Shown: piece by piece, positions 43,386 through 52,706 of the stretch
How the letters are laid out: each line of letters opens with the position of its first letter
Numbering within the stretch: the stretch's first letter is position 1
NCBI GenBank assembly: GCA_001915545.1
Contig: MNQS01000131.1
Coordinates: 1 to 64,000, forward strand
Source of the DNA: Bacteroides sp. 43_108
Lineage (GTDB): Bacteria > Bacteroidota > Bacteroidia > Bacteroidales > Bacteroidaceae
Reading direction: 5' to 3'
Length of the DNA stretch: 64,000 nucleotides
The notes under the pieces: model-generated
Database searches by the model: none
What the model was told of the DNA's origin: nothing
The model's input: the letters and a program-made list of their open reading frames with translations, nothing else
Program-made: the position numbers and the translations under genes

Positions 43386-45068
43386 TCATTTTTTATTCTC
43401 ACTCAATCTAGCTTCAGCCTTCCTGATGGCAAAATCGTAAGCGTCATAATAATTCTCTATGAAGTGCTTCCACAATGCCTTCTCAGCAATAGCTCCCGCC
43501 TTACGTCTGGCAGCCTTGACCTCCGCATCTGACATTTTCGAATATTCGAAGATTGTATCCGCAGCCATATCTGCCACCTCGTTGAAATTATAATCAGTTC
43601 TGTGCATAACTTTAACTCCGTCAGCAATCTCACTGTATCCTTTGCCTTTAAGTCCGTTGACCCAAAGTCCGAAACCAGCCAAATCGGTTGTTATGCACGG
43701 TACATGAAAAGCCGCACTTTCCAATGGAGTATATCCCCACGGCTCATAATATGACGGATATATGCACAAGTCGTTGCCGATAAGCAAATCATAATATGAC
43801 ATATTAAAAATGCCGTCATTTCCATCAAGATAACAAGGAACAAATACAACCTTAACTTTATCTTCCGGTCTGTTCTGCATACCCAGCCAATTCATCTGAC
43901 TAAGGATTCTGTCATTATCCGGCTCATAAAGTTCGTGGGTTACTCTCGGATTGCCGCACGGTCCGTTCATAGAACGCTTGCCTTCAAGCCTCATACGCAA
44001 ATCAAAACGGGCTTCTTTCATATAAGCCGGCACCATGATGAAAGCAAGAATATTCTTATCAAGTTTCTCATTGAATCTCAGTCTGTTGAGCGCTTCGACC
44101 ATCAAGTCTATACCCTTGTTCTTAAATTCATATCTGCCGCCCGTGCTGACTATAAGTGTTGAATCGTCCAGTTCTGTACCCATCAAAGCATTTGCCACTT
44201 CAAGCATTTTTGCCCTTGACTTCTTTCTCATAGACGTAAAGCGACTGCCTACAGGAACAAAATCATCTTCAAATCCGTTCTTCAGGATTACATCCGCCGG
44301 TTTGTCGAGCAACTGCCGGCATTCCTTATTTGTTATATCGCTTACGGTTGTAAAACAGTCCGCATGCCATGCTGTCTGCTTTTCTATAGAATGCTTTGAT
44401 TCCATATTCAGCTCTGATGCCATCTGATCCCCGTCATACGCTTCCAGATAATCATACAAAGGCTTGTTGTTTCCGGCGATAGAACGTCCAATGCTGGTTG
44501 CATGCGTCGTAAATATTGTAGCAATCTCAGGTACATATTTCTGTACGTAGAGAGCGCCAAGACCTGTCATCCATTCATGAGCCTGATAAACTACCTTTGA
44601 ATCTGCATTCAAGTTATATCGATAAAAACTTTCTACAACTTTACCTGCGGCATAAGAGAACATCGACGCCTCATCATAATCTCCGTATGCATGAAGCGAA
44701 TCGACTTCAAAATTTTCCCAAGCCCACTTATATATATCATTCTTGAATTCAAAAAAACTATTGAAATCAACAAGAAAGACAATTGGTTTTCCTGGTATGT
44801 TCCATCTTCCGGCACGTATTCCAAGTTGTTCTGCAGACCTTGCGTGCTCTATCCAATCCTTATATAATTTTTTATCTTCTACAAATAAAACATTTTCTTT
44901 ACCTTTCCAAAAATCGGGTCCGATAAAGAACAATCTGTCAGCAAAAGCGTCTTGCAGTGTTTTTGCCCTTGTAGACAAAACAGTGTATATACCTCCTACT
45001 TTATTACATACTTCCCAACTAGATTCGAAGATGTAATCAGGAGTCCTTTTATTACTAGGCATATTCAT
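43386..45068 (-). CDS. Glycogen synthase, GT3 type
   Basis: A protein of 560 residues. FESSWEVCNKVGGIYTVLST at the N-terminus, QAHEWMTGLGALYV, TTHATSIGRSIAG and PSYYEPWGYTPLESAAFHVP (the E-x7-E motif of retaining GT-B enzymes) match the eukaryote-like glycogen synthase family GT3 rather than the GlgA family GT5. It extends alpha-1,4-glucan using a nucleotide sugar, UDP-glucose in the eukaryotic family. GT3 enzymes are a known feature of Bacteroidetes. It is the first gene of the glycogen operon; branching enzyme is not in the window. Confidence 0.93.
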   Translation of the reverse strand: MNMPSNKRTPDYIFESSWEVCNKVGGIYTVLSTRAKTLQDAFADRLFFIGPDFWKGKENVLFVEDKKLYKDWIEHARSAEQLGIRAGRWNIPGKPIVFLVDFNSFFEFKNDIYKWAWENFEVDSLHAYGDYDEASMFSYAAGKVVESFYRYNLNADSKVVYQAHEWMTGLGALYVQKYVPEIATIFTTHATSIGRSIAGNNKPLYDYLEAYDGDQMASELNMESKHSIEKQTAWHADCFTTVSDITNKECRQLLDKPADVILKNGFEDDFVPVGSRFTSMRKKSRAKMLEVANALMGTELDDSTLIVSTGGRYEFKNKGIDLMVEALNRLRFNEKLDKNILAFIMVPAYMKEARFDLRMRLEGKRSMNGPCGNPRVTHELYEPDNDRILSQMNWLGMQNRPEDKVKVVFVPCYLDGNDGIFNMSYYDLLIGNDLCIYPSYYEPWGYTPLESAAFHVPCITTDLAGFGLWVNGLKGKGYSEIADGVKVMHRTDYNFNEVADMAADTIFEYSKMSDAEVKAARRKAGAIAEKALWKHFIENYYDAYDFAIRKAEARLSENKK

Positions 45069-45090
45069 GTTTTTTATGTGTTTCCAAATG

Positions 45091-45098
45091 CAAATATA
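45091..45098 (-). promoter_or_regulatory. -7 motif of the glycogen operon
   Basis: TATATTTG on the minus strand, 22 bases upstream of the glycogen synthase start. TTG lies 16 bases further upstream, slightly short of the usual spacing. Confidence 0.4.
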
Positions 45099-45200
45099 TA
45101 TATTTTTTCTATAACAAGAGAATAAAAAGCCTATTTTTTATCTTAAATTTAAATATTGTAAAAAAGTATTATTTTATTGACAAATTGATGCTAATAACTG

Positions 45201-45250
45201 AAAAAAGCCTTGAATGTTCGGCCTTTCGGCAACCACATTCAAAGCTTTGT
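45201..45250 (-). terminator. Terminator of valS
   Basis: Minus strand: AAAGCTTTGAATGTGGTTGCC... folds with GGCCGAACATTCAAGGCTTT, with a central GCCGAAAGGC hairpin, and runs into six T. Confidence 0.7.
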
Positions 45251-45261
45251 AATATTTTCGC

Positions 45262-47946
45262 TTATCCCTTAAGCTTTTCTATACTCTCTTTCAGCGAAGC
45301 AATTTTGGTCTCCGCATCCTTTTTCTTTTTCTTTTCGAGTTCAACAACCTGTTCAGGTGCATGAGCCACAAATTTCTCATTGGAGAGTTTCTTTTCAACC
45401 CCTATAAGGAATCCTTCCAGGTGTTTCAACTCAGCTTCCATTTTCTTTATTTCAGCATCCTTGTCAATGAGATTTCCAATCTGCACAGCATACTCTTCTG
45501 TTCCGACCATGAACGAAGCAGTTCCTTCGCTCTTAACATCGACGCCACAGATTTCAGAAAGATTTGCCATCTTGCTGATTACACATCCGAGTTCTGCAAT
45601 ACGGTTGTTCTTGCTCATCTCAAGCACAAGCGGTTCTTTTGGAGCTATACCTTTCTGGTTTCTTACAGCACGTACTCCCGCTACAATTTCCTTAACAGTG
45701 TCTATATCTGTAAGCAAAGCCATATCAGCATCGCTTACCGGTTCAGTTTTCAGACACTGCGTCATAATGCTGTCGCCGTCCTTGCGCTCATATATATGCT
45801 GCCAAATTTCTTCTGTGATGAACGGCATGAACGGATGAATTATCCTCATCAGCACATCAAAGAACTTGAGAGTCTCGTCATAAGTCTTCTTATCTATAGG
45901 TTTCTGATAAGCAGGCTTGATCATTTCCAGATACCATCCGGAGAATTCATCTGTAAACAGCTTATAAGCAGTCATAAGAGCTTCGCTCAAACGATACTTT
46001 GAGAACAAATCGGTAATCTCTGCATAAGTACGCTTGATCTCAGCCTCAAACCACTTGACAGCAACAACAGAACTTTCAGGCTGTTCAATATCCTCGACAT
46101 TCCATCCGTTCACAAGTCTGAACGCATTCCATATCTTGTTGCAGAAGCCCAATCCCTGCTTGCAGAGAGACTTGTCGAACAATATGTCATTGCCGGCAGG
46201 TGCAGAAAGAAGCATACCCATACGTACACCGTCAGCTCCAAACTCCTCAATAAGTTCGAGCGGGTCAGGCGAATTGCCGAGACTCTTCGACATCTTGCGT
46301 CCAAGCTGGTCTCTTACGATACCGGTGAAATAAACGTTCTTAAAAGGCATCTTGCCCGTAAACTCATATCCAGCCATAATCATTCTGGCAACCCAGAAGA
46401 AAATGATATCCGGACCAGTTACAAGGTCGCTTGTCGGATAATAATAGTTTATTTCCTCGTTTCCTGGATTGTTGATACCATCAAAAAGGCTTATAGGCCA
46501 CAACCATGAAGAGAACCATGTGTCCAGTGCATCTTCATCCTGCTTAAGATCAGACAGAGCAAGATCCTCACGTCCACACTTCTTCTTTGCCATTTCCAAA
46601 GCTTCTTCTGGAGTCTCAGCTACCACGAATCCGCCTTCAGGCAAATAATATGCCGGTATACGATGACCCCACCAGAGCTGTCGGCTTATACACCAGTCCT
46701 TGATATTCTCAAGCCAATTCTTATATGTAACCTTATACTTTGCAGGATAGAACTTGATTTCATCGTTCATTACAGGCGGCAAAGCAATGTCAGCAAAATG
46801 CTTCATCTTCAAGAACCACTGCATAGAAAGCTTTGGCTCGATAGCCACACCTGTTCTCTCCGAACATCCCACTTTGTTTGTATAGTCTTCAACCTTTTCG
46901 AGAAGTCCTGCGTTCTTGAGATCTTCAGTAATCTTCTCACGTACATCAAAGCGGTCCATACCGACATACATACCGGCATTCTCGCTGATAGTTCCATTGT
47001 CGTTGAATATATCTATAGTTTCGAGATGGTACTTGTCACCGAGCATGTAGTCGTTAACATCGTGAGCCGGAGTAACCTTAAGACATCCGGTACCAAACTC
47101 AACATCGACATAATCATCCTCAATAACAGGAATTACACGACCAACAAGCGGAACAATCACCTTCTTTCCGCTGAGCCATCTGTTCTTAGGATCTTTCGGA
47201 TTGATACACATTGCTGTATCACCCATTATTGTCTCTGGACGTGTTGTTGCAACTACAGCATATCTGCGTCCTTCAGCATCTCTGTGCACAACCTCACCTT
47301 CTGCACCTGTTTCGCCTGTTCCGTCATCTTCGCTGACGTAATATCTCAGATAATAAAGTTTAGAGTGTTCCTCCTTATATATAACTTCCTCGTCGCTGAT
47401 TGCAGTAAGTGCCTTAGGGTCCCAGTTGACCATACGCACACCTCTATATATAAGTCCCTTGTTATAAAGGTCGCAGAACACCTTTATAACACTCTTGCTT
47501 CTGGTCTCATCCATAGTGAAGCTTGTACGGTCCCAATCACAGCTGGCACCAAGCTTGCGAAGTTGCTTGAGTATTATGCCGCCATGTTCGTCAGTCCACT
47601 CCCAAGCATGCTTGAGGAACTCGTCACGCGTAAGGTCAGCCTTCTTTATACCTTTCTGAGCAAGTCTGTTGACCACCTTTGCTTCAGTTGCAATACTTGC
47701 ATGGTCTGTTCCAGGAACCCAGCAAGCGTTTTTGCCGTCCATACGTGCACGTCTTACAAGAATATCCTGAATTGTTTCATTCAAGACATGTCCCATGTGC
47801 AGCACACCGGTAACGTTTGGTGGAGGTATAACAATGGTATACGGTTCTCTGCCATCAGGTTTAGAACTGAAAAGCTTATGGTCCATCCAATATTTGTACC
47901 ATCTGGTTTCTACTTCAGACGGTGCATACATGCTCGCTAATTCCAT
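45262..47946 (-). CDS. valS: Valyl-tRNA synthetase
   Basis: A protein of 894 residues, class I aminoacyl-tRNA synthetase that charges tRNA-Val with valine. [17 protein letters not shown] contains the HIGH-type motif and [16 protein letters not shown] the KMSKS loop. The editing domain ([20 protein letters not shown]), an anticodon-binding domain and the C-terminal coiled-coil arm ([20 protein letters not shown]) are all present, so the protein is full length. The opposite strand has a long open frame of 425 codons that I regard as a shadow. Confidence 0.97.
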   Translation of the reverse strand: MELASMYAPSEVETRWYKYWMDHKLFSSKPDGREPYTIVIPPPNVTGVLHMGHVLNETIQDILVRRARMDGKNACWVPGTDHASIATEAKVVNRLAQKGIKKADLTRDEFLKHAWEWTDEHGGIILKQLRKLGASCDWDRTSFTMDETRSKSVIKVFCDLYNKGLIYRGVRMVNWDPKALTAISDEEVIYKEEHSKLYYLRYYVSEDDGTGETGAEGEVVHRDAEGRRYAVVATTRPETIMGDTAMCINPKDPKNRWLSGKKVIVPLVGRVIPVIEDDYVDVEFGTGCLKVTPAHDVNDYMLGDKYHLETIDIFNDNGTISENAGMYVGMDRFDVREKITEDLKNAGLLEKVEDYTNKVGCSERTGVAIEPKLSMQWFLKMKHFADIALPPVMNDEIKFYPAKYKVTYKNWLENIKDWCISRQLWWGHRIPAYYLPEGGFVVAETPEEALEMAKKKCGREDLALSDLKQDEDALDTWFSSWLWPISLFDGINNPGNEEINYYYPTSDLVTGPDIIFFWVARMIMAGYEFTGKMPFKNVYFTGIVRDQLGRKMSKSLGNSPDPLELIEEFGADGVRMGMLLSAPAGNDILFDKSLCKQGLGFCNKIWNAFRLVNGWNVEDIEQPESSVVAVKWFEAEIKRTYAEITDLFSKYRLSEALMTAYKLFTDEFSGWYLEMIKPAYQKPIDKKTYDETLKFFDVLMRIIHPFMPFITEEIWQHIYERKDGDSIMTQCLKTEPVSDADMALLTDIDTVKEIVAGVRAVRNQKGIAPKEPLVLEMSKNNRIAELGCVISKMANLSEICGVDVKSEGTASFMVGTEEYAVQIGNLIDKDAEIKKMEAELKHLEGFLIGVEKKLSNEKFVAHAPEQVVELEKKKKKDAETKIASLKESIEKLKG

Positions 47947-47984
47947 TTTCTATATATATTTTTACTGTTTTCTGAAAATTCATG

Positions 47985-47992
47985 CAAATTTA
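47985..47992 (-). promoter_or_regulatory. -7 motif for valS
   Basis: TAAATTTG on the minus strand, 38 bases upstream of the valS start. A -33 element is not clear. Confidence 0.4.
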
Positions 47993-48122
47993 ATCAAATG
48001 TTTGTATTTCACAGTAATTGTCTGCTCTACTTTTTACATTATACTGCATTATACGTTCAGCAATCATCATGCTTTATATATAACGGAACTCTCTCCGACA
48101 CACATTCCACGCACTCGCATTT

Positions 48123-48171
48123 GCAAAAAAACAAGCGGGAATGCAGAATTCTGAACATTCTGCATTCCCGC
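48123..48171 (-). terminator. Terminator of the DUF1573 gene
   Basis: A perfect 15-bp stem (48135-48149 with 48157-48171, GCGGGAATGCAGAAT) is followed on the minus strand by TTGTTTTTTT. Confidence 0.85.
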
Positions 48172-48192
48172 AAATCAATCAATGCCGGCTTG

Positions 48193-48585
48193 TTATTCTT
48201 TCTTAGCCGCCGACATATATCCTTTAATGAATATACGGCTCAATTCGTCTTTGCAGTTTGTAAAAACCTGCACATATCTTTTGAATTCTCCCGGCATCTT
48301 ACCGGAACCGTTATAAGTAACGACAATCTGTCCTGTACCTCCAGGTGAAATGAAATCCTTGGTATATTCGGCCACGGTACATCCGCATGAAGTGTGCACA
48401 TAATTGATGACCAACTTGCTGTCGCCAACATTTGTAAATTTGAAAATAGCCTTCTGTACAGGTTCATCCTGAGAGAAAGTTCCGAAATCAATAACCGTCT
48501 TCTCAAATTTTATGACCGGATACTTTTTTGCCGACACGACTGTAAACGTAAATGCCAGCAACATTAAAAACATCATTCTTTTCAT
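48193..48585 (-). CDS. DUF1573 family exported protein
   Basis: A protein of 130 residues from the start MKRMMFLMLLAFTFTVVSAK, a signal peptide; an ATG 42 bases upstream would place extra residues before it. IKFEKTVIDFGTFSQDEPVQ, FTNVGDSKLVINYVHTSCGCTVAEY and GGTGQIVVTYNGSGKMPGEF are the DUF1573 motifs. This is a small immunoglobulin-like domain of unknown role, very common in Bacteroidetes, with the conserved SCGCT cysteine pair. It has its own promoter and terminator. Confidence 0.9.
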   Translation of the reverse strand: MKRMMFLMLLAFTFTVVSAKKYPVIKFEKTVIDFGTFSQDEPVQKAIFKFTNVGDSKLVINYVHTSCGCTVAEYTKDFISPGGTGQIVVTYNGSGKMPGEFKRYVQVFTNCKDELSRIFIKGYMSAAKKE

Positions 48586-48616
48586 ATAAAGACCTTCTAT
48601 TTGATTATTCATTAAA

Positions 48617-48643
48617 CAAAAATACAATGCTACAGCAAATCAA
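48617..48643 (-). promoter_or_regulatory. Promoter of the DUF1573 gene
   Basis: TATTTTTG (48617-48624, minus strand) with TTG 16 bases upstream. It lies just past the end of the GH97 gene and supports the start at 48585. Confidence 0.4.
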
Positions 48644-48668
48644 GCAGCAAGCGGCAGATGGCATCACA

Positions 48669-50636
48669 TTACTGGCCAACTATCAACTGACCTCCGTTTG
48701 CAGGTATTGTCCACTTGAACAATCCCTTGCGCGACAATTTCTTTGTTGCAACCGAGCCGTTGAGTTTCTCGTCATCACTGTAGACAGTAATTTCAGAACC
48801 TCCCTTAAGCATAGGCAACGAAGTTTCGAGCTTCAGTGTCTTACCTGTTCCGTTAATTGCGGCAACATACCACTTGTCTCCGCTTCGTCTTGCAAGAACG
48901 ACATATTTGCCTGGATATCCATCGATGAACTTTATGTCATCCCAAGTAGTAGGTACATTTTTCATGAAATCCATGGCCCATGCAGGTGCATCGTTCAAAT
49001 TATTAGGAGCCAAAGCAAAATGCTGTACACCGCTCTGGAACAATACAGCTGTTGCTAATGCATATACATCTGAAGTCTTGCGTTCCCTTCCTCTCTTATT
49101 GTCAGCACTATAATGTTTGTTGAGTGCACTTCCACCGAAATCCATACTGCCTACCGAATTTCTGAGGAACGGATGTACGCATCCCTTCCATGCCTCATTA
49201 TCGCAATCAGCCTGATTGAATGAAAGGTTCTCGCTAGCTCTTACAGCCTCAGCAGAGACAAAGTTAGGATACATTCTCTCCCATCCTCTCGGAACTGTGC
49301 AACCATGGAAAATAATCATCAAACCATATTCGTCAGCATCAGCAAGAATGTCTTCATACAACTGCATTGCCTGCTGTTTGTCACCGCCAACGAAGTCAAC
49401 CTTAAGTCCTTTCACACCGATGCTCTTGAGCCACTTCATTTCCTTACGTCTAGCAATAAGGTTGTTCATTATATTTCGCGGCCCCTGCGGAGCATCGTTC
49501 CAATATCCGTTTGAATTGTACCACAAAAATAGTGCCACACCCTTAGACTGAGCATATTTAGACAATTCAGCCATACGGTCACGACCTATCTGCGTATCCC
49601 AAAGAGCATCTATAAGAACATAATTGTAGCCCATCGATGCTGAAAAGTCTATGTATCTTTTCTGTTCGTCATAATTGCAGCTCGGGTCCATTCCGATGAT
49701 CCAGCTCCACGAACCTTTGCCGAGAACGTAATCATTAGCAGTTTCGTACAATGGTTCAACATTATCCCACATTACAGTAGTCTCGACAATTGGAGCCAAG
49801 TCAGATGCAAGAGTTATGGTTCTCCAAGGAGTATAACCTGGGAGCGAAAGTCCAGGACTTACGGTACCGACACCTCCGAACTCAGCTTCCATAGGGTAAC
49901 CAATACTGTAAGTACCGTCACTGTTTCCCAACAGGCGCGAAGCACAATACGCACTGCTGACACCTGTCTCGCACAGCATAACCCAACCCTTGTCTGCAAT
50001 CCTGAACAATGCAGGGAATGTATATCCCTCACCGTAACCGTTTTTTCCTACGGCATCATCGAGCGTGTAGTCAGTCTCGTAGCTTGGAGCAGTTCGAGCA
50101 AAACCGCTCTGCGCCTTCATCTGAGGACAGAGGAACGTTGTTGTACCTTCGGGGAATGAATAGGCAGTCGTCTCCGACTCTACCAGGCATGACAGTCTTC
50201 CCCAATTGGAATATATCTTATATCTGAATGCGATATCATTGTCCGAAACACGGAACACCACATCCATAACTTTTGCACCGTCAGCATTGCTGAATGTGCA
50301 TGTCATCTCGTTGGCCTCGTATTCCACGTGGCTCTTCTTTATGTTCCTAAGCGAATAACTGTCGGTAATCTTCTTTAAAGAAGGTTTACCTGCACTCTTA
50401 AGACCTTTGGTGAAATCTCCGATTGTAGTCTTCAGTCCGAGCGACGATTCTGCAATAAATTCATCTTCGCCATATTTCACTTCGTATGTCGGCACTCCGC
50501 CCTCTGCAAGTCCGACAGTCACAGCAACCATACTGTCAGGACTGTAAACACGGGCAACCTCCTCTGCACTTATTTCACTGCCAATAGCCAAGGACATCAG
50601 TGCAGAAATGTATAATCCAGATTTCATCATAAACAA
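48669..50636 (-). CDS. GH97 glycoside hydrolase, probably the retaining alpha-galactosidase type
   Basis: A protein of 655 residues with a signal peptide (MKSGLYISALMSLAIGSEIS; ATGs at 50636, 50630 and 50627 are all possible). An N-terminal beta-sandwich (VYSPDSMVAVTVGLAEGGVP) precedes the TIM barrel. The motif GVKGLKVDFVGGDKQQAM has Asp414 where retaining GH97 enzymes carry the nucleophile (I recall Asp415 in BtGal97b). FHGCTVPRGWERMYPN and SAEAVRASE follow. SusB-type inverting alpha-glucosidases lack this Asp, so alpha-galactoside cleavage is more likely than starch use. It stands alone, away from other glycan genes. Confidence 0.9.
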   Translation of the reverse strand: MFMMKSGLYISALMSLAIGSEISAEEVARVYSPDSMVAVTVGLAEGGVPTYEVKYGEDEFIAESSLGLKTTIGDFTKGLKSAGKPSLKKITDSYSLRNIKKSHVEYEANEMTCTFSNADGAKVMDVVFRVSDNDIAFRYKIYSNWGRLSCLVESETTAYSFPEGTTTFLCPQMKAQSGFARTAPSYETDYTLDDAVGKNGYGEGYTFPALFRIADKGWVMLCETGVSSAYCASRLLGNSDGTYSIGYPMEAEFGGVGTVSPGLSLPGYTPWRTITLASDLAPIVETTVMWDNVEPLYETANDYVLGKGSWSWIIGMDPSCNYDEQKRYIDFSASMGYNYVLIDALWDTQIGRDRMAELSKYAQSKGVALFLWYNSNGYWNDAPQGPRNIMNNLIARRKEMKWLKSIGVKGLKVDFVGGDKQQAMQLYEDILADADEYGLMIIFHGCTVPRGWERMYPNFVSAEAVRASENLSFNQADCDNEAWKGCVHPFLRNSVGSMDFGGSALNKHYSADNKRGRERKTSDVYALATAVLFQSGVQHFALAPNNLNDAPAWAMDFMKNVPTTWDDIKFIDGYPGKYVVLARRSGDKWYVAAINGTGKTLKLETSLPMLKGGSEITVYSDDEKLNGSVATKKLSRKGLFKWTIPANGGQLIVGQ

Positions 50637-50683
50637 AATAAAATGATATTAGATTTTTGATAAATACAATTGTTTCTTCTGTG

Positions 50684-50691
50684 CAAAGATA
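50684..50691 (-). promoter_or_regulatory. -7 motif for the GH97 gene
   Basis: TATCTTTG on the minus strand, about 48 bases upstream of the start at 50636. Confidence 0.4.
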
Positions 50692-50765
50692 CTCATTTTG
50701 CAGAAAAAATGTTCCAATAAATCTTTTTTAAATCTTAGCAAACATTCTATCCAAAGGGCTAAAGG

Positions 50766-50832
50766 AAAATATTGCGAGGGCTCGCGATTAAATTTTCGAG
50801 CGCGCGGAACAAGAAGCGCGAGCGCTCGAAAA
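50766..50832. repeat. GC-rich palindromic repeat, second site
   Basis: GAGGGCTCGCG, AAATTTTCGAGCGCGCGG and GCGCGAGCGCTCGAAAA lie in an otherwise AT-rich gap. CGCGAGCGCTC (50817-50827) and the AAATTTTCGAGCGC element (inverted) are shared with the site at 23086-23140. The rest of the gap to 51029 shows nothing else that I can name. Confidence 0.5.
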
Positions 50833-51029
50833 AGCAAAACAAGGTACAAATCATCTTACATTATCTATTTACGCTGCCATAAATCAACATTCTTTACACT
50901 TAAAGCCTACATCTCATATCTTTATCGTATATTTGTCAGAATTAACGCATACAGATAATCTAAAAACGTTTCACTTGAAAATCCTTTCATACAAACGTTC
51001 AACTGTGCACAAAAATTAAAAACAGAAAT

Positions 51030-51335
51030 ATGATAATCTACAACACAACCTTCCACGTGGAAGCCACAGATGCAAAGAATTTCGTAATATATCTGCATGA
51101 AGTATATATACCGTCAGCAGAAAAATCTGGAATATTGAGCAATCCTAGACTTACAAGAATACTCAGCCACAAGGAAGACGACTCTGAATGTTTCTCACTA
51201 CAGTTTGAAATTGAAGATACGGCCAAACTTCACAAATGGTATTCAGAATCTGGAAGCAAGCTCAATGATGACATGCTTAAGACTTTCAAGGATAAAGTGA
51301 CCGGCTTCCCGACTCTGATGGAAGTAATAATCTAA
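51030..51335 (+). CDS. DUF4286 family protein
   Basis: A protein of 101 residues, cytoplasmic. MIIYNTTFHVEATDAKNFVI, PRLTRILSHKEDDSECFSLQ and VTGFPTLMEVII match DUF4286, a small ferredoxin-like-fold family that regularly sits next to ruvC in Bacteroidetes. No function is known. The ruvC gene begins 61 bases after the stop, so they are likely co-transcribed. Confidence 0.88.
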   Translation: MIIYNTTFHVEATDAKNFVIYLHEVYIPSAEKSGILSNPRLTRILSHKEDDSECFSLQFEIEDTAKLHKWYSESGSKLNDDMLKTFKDKVTGFPTLMEVII

Positions 51336-51396
51336 AGAAAGAATACGCTATAAATAAAACAAGGAAACAAACAACAGTTTTACAGTCTGAAGAGGC

Positions 51397-51990
51397 ATGA
51401 TGCCAAAAGCACACACTGAAAAAATAATTATGGGAGTCGACCCCGGAACCAACGTTATGGGGTACGGACTGCTGAAAATAGACGGCAATAAGGCTGAGAT
51501 GATGACGATGGGCGTCATTGAGCTCAGCAAATATCCCAGCCAGTATATAAGGCTCGGAAGGATATTCGAAAGGATAACAAGCATCATAGACTCATACAAG
51601 CCTGACGAACTGGCCATAGAAGCTCCGTTCTTCGGAAAAAACGTCCAATCGATGCTAAAATTAGGACGGGCACAGGGTGTGGCCATTGCCGCAGCCATAG
51701 AACGAGACATACCCATAACGGAATACGAGCCGAGAAAAATAAAAGTAGCCATAACCGGCAACGGAGCGGCCTCAAAGGAACAGGTTGCAGGAATGCTGCA
51801 AAGAATGCTCAAAATTCCTGAATCGGACATGGTGCCGTTCATGGATGCAACAGATGCACTCGGTGCGGCATATTGCCACTTCATACAGATGGGTAAACCT
51901 ACGACCGAACACAGTTTCTCGTCGTGGAAGGATTTCCTGTCTAAAAATAAGAACAGAATACACGTCAGAGCTGCAGAAAAAGGAGAATAA
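51397..51990 (+). CDS. ruvC: Holliday junction resolvase RuvC
   Basis: A protein of 197 residues that cuts four-way DNA junctions with RuvAB. The catalytic acidic residues are visible in [10 protein letters not shown] (Asp15), [15 protein letters not shown] (Glu) and [12 protein letters not shown] (two Asp). The fold is RNase H-like. The C-terminus runs about 20 residues past the domain and is basic. It is preceded by the DUF4286 gene. The DUF4199 gene downstream has its own -7 motif, so the operon may end here, though no hairpin is evident. Confidence 0.95.
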   Translation: MMPKAHTEKIIMGVDPGTNVMGYGLLKIDGNKAEMMTMGVIELSKYPSQYIRLGRIFERITSIIDSYKPDELAIEAPFFGKNVQSMLKLGRAQGVAIAAAIERDIPITEYEPRKIKVAITGNGAASKEQVAGMLQRMLKIPESDMVPFMDATDALGAAYCHFIQMGKPTTEHSFSSWKDFLSKNKNRIHVRAAEKGE

Positions 51991-52068
51991 GGCTGATATA
52001 CGACCGAAACGACAGGTTGTAAAACAGCTTTTTGACGTCCGCAACACACAACAAATCATATTAATAAG

Positions 52069-52076
52069 TAACTTTG
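52069..52076 (+). promoter_or_regulatory. -7 motif for the DUF4199 gene
   Basis: TAACTTTG, 20 bases before the ATG at 52097. It sets the start of this gene well downstream of the longer open frame that overlaps ruvC. Confidence 0.45.
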
Positions 52077-52096
52077 CAGAAGAAAAACTTTTGATT

Positions 52097-52654
52097 ATGG
52101 CAGAATACAACAAGTATACATCTACCAAAGCATACGCAATGGAATACGGCACATTTCTTGGAATAGGCTGGATAATTGTGTTTGCACTCTACATCTGCGG
52201 TCTCCGCACACTCAATGGCCTTCCCCTTGTTCTGGGAATGCTGACACTGGTTTCACTTCCCGCAGCTTCCATATATCTGGCATTGAGATTCAAGAAACAG
52301 GACGCCTGCGAAGAAGGCATATCACTGAGACGTGCCATATTTTTTTCTCTGATGATGCACCTTTACGCTTCATTGCTCACCAGCGTTGCGGCATTGCTGT
52401 ATTTTCAGATAATGGACAACGGTGCCGTAATAAACAGCATGTACAACGTCATAAACTCTCCATACGCTGTAAGCGTTTACAAACAGGCCGGAATGGAAGA
52501 CGTACTGGAAATGGGCAGAAGCAACCTCGACGCACTCTCGCAGCTCTCGCCTCTGGAAATAGCATTTGCGCTGTTCAACCAGAATATAATGGTAAGCATA
52601 ATCTTGTCGATATTGACAGGATTCGTTGCTGCTAACAAAAAATATACGAAATAA
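52097..52654 (+). CDS. DUF4199 family membrane protein
   Basis: A protein of 185 residues with four hydrophobic segments: FLGIGWIIVFALYICGL, PLVLGMLTLVSLPAASIYLA, AIFFSLMMHLYASLLTSVAA and a C-terminal NIMVSIILSILTGFVAANKK. The layout, with a longer extracytoplasmic loop before the last helix, is that of DUF4199, a Bacteroidetes family of unknown function commonly encoded directly before a family 2 glycosyltransferase, as here (52 bases). The pair probably works on lipid-linked sugars in the inner membrane; this is inference from position. Confidence 0.85.
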   Translation: MAEYNKYTSTKAYAMEYGTFLGIGWIIVFALYICGLRTLNGLPLVLGMLTLVSLPAASIYLALRFKKQDACEEGISLRRAIFFSLMMHLYASLLTSVAALLYFQIMDNGAVINSMYNVINSPYAVSVYKQAGMEDVLEMGRSNLDALSQLSPLEIAFALFNQNIMVSIILSILTGFVAANKKYTK

Positions 52655-52706
52655 CAATTAACTGCAGATCAAAACAAACAAGTATATATATTACACATTA
52701 TAAGAT

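Noticed and set aside
46663..47940. Open frame of 425 codons on the strand opposite valS
   Set aside because: It lies wholly within valS, whose protein is canonical and full length. The opposite frame gives no recognisable domain and is rich in residues expected from the complement of valS codons.
51785..52096. Extended start for the DUF4199 gene overlapping ruvC
   Set aside because: The extension overlaps conserved ruvC sequence in another frame, is rich in Cys and Arg, and lies upstream of the -7 motif at 52069.
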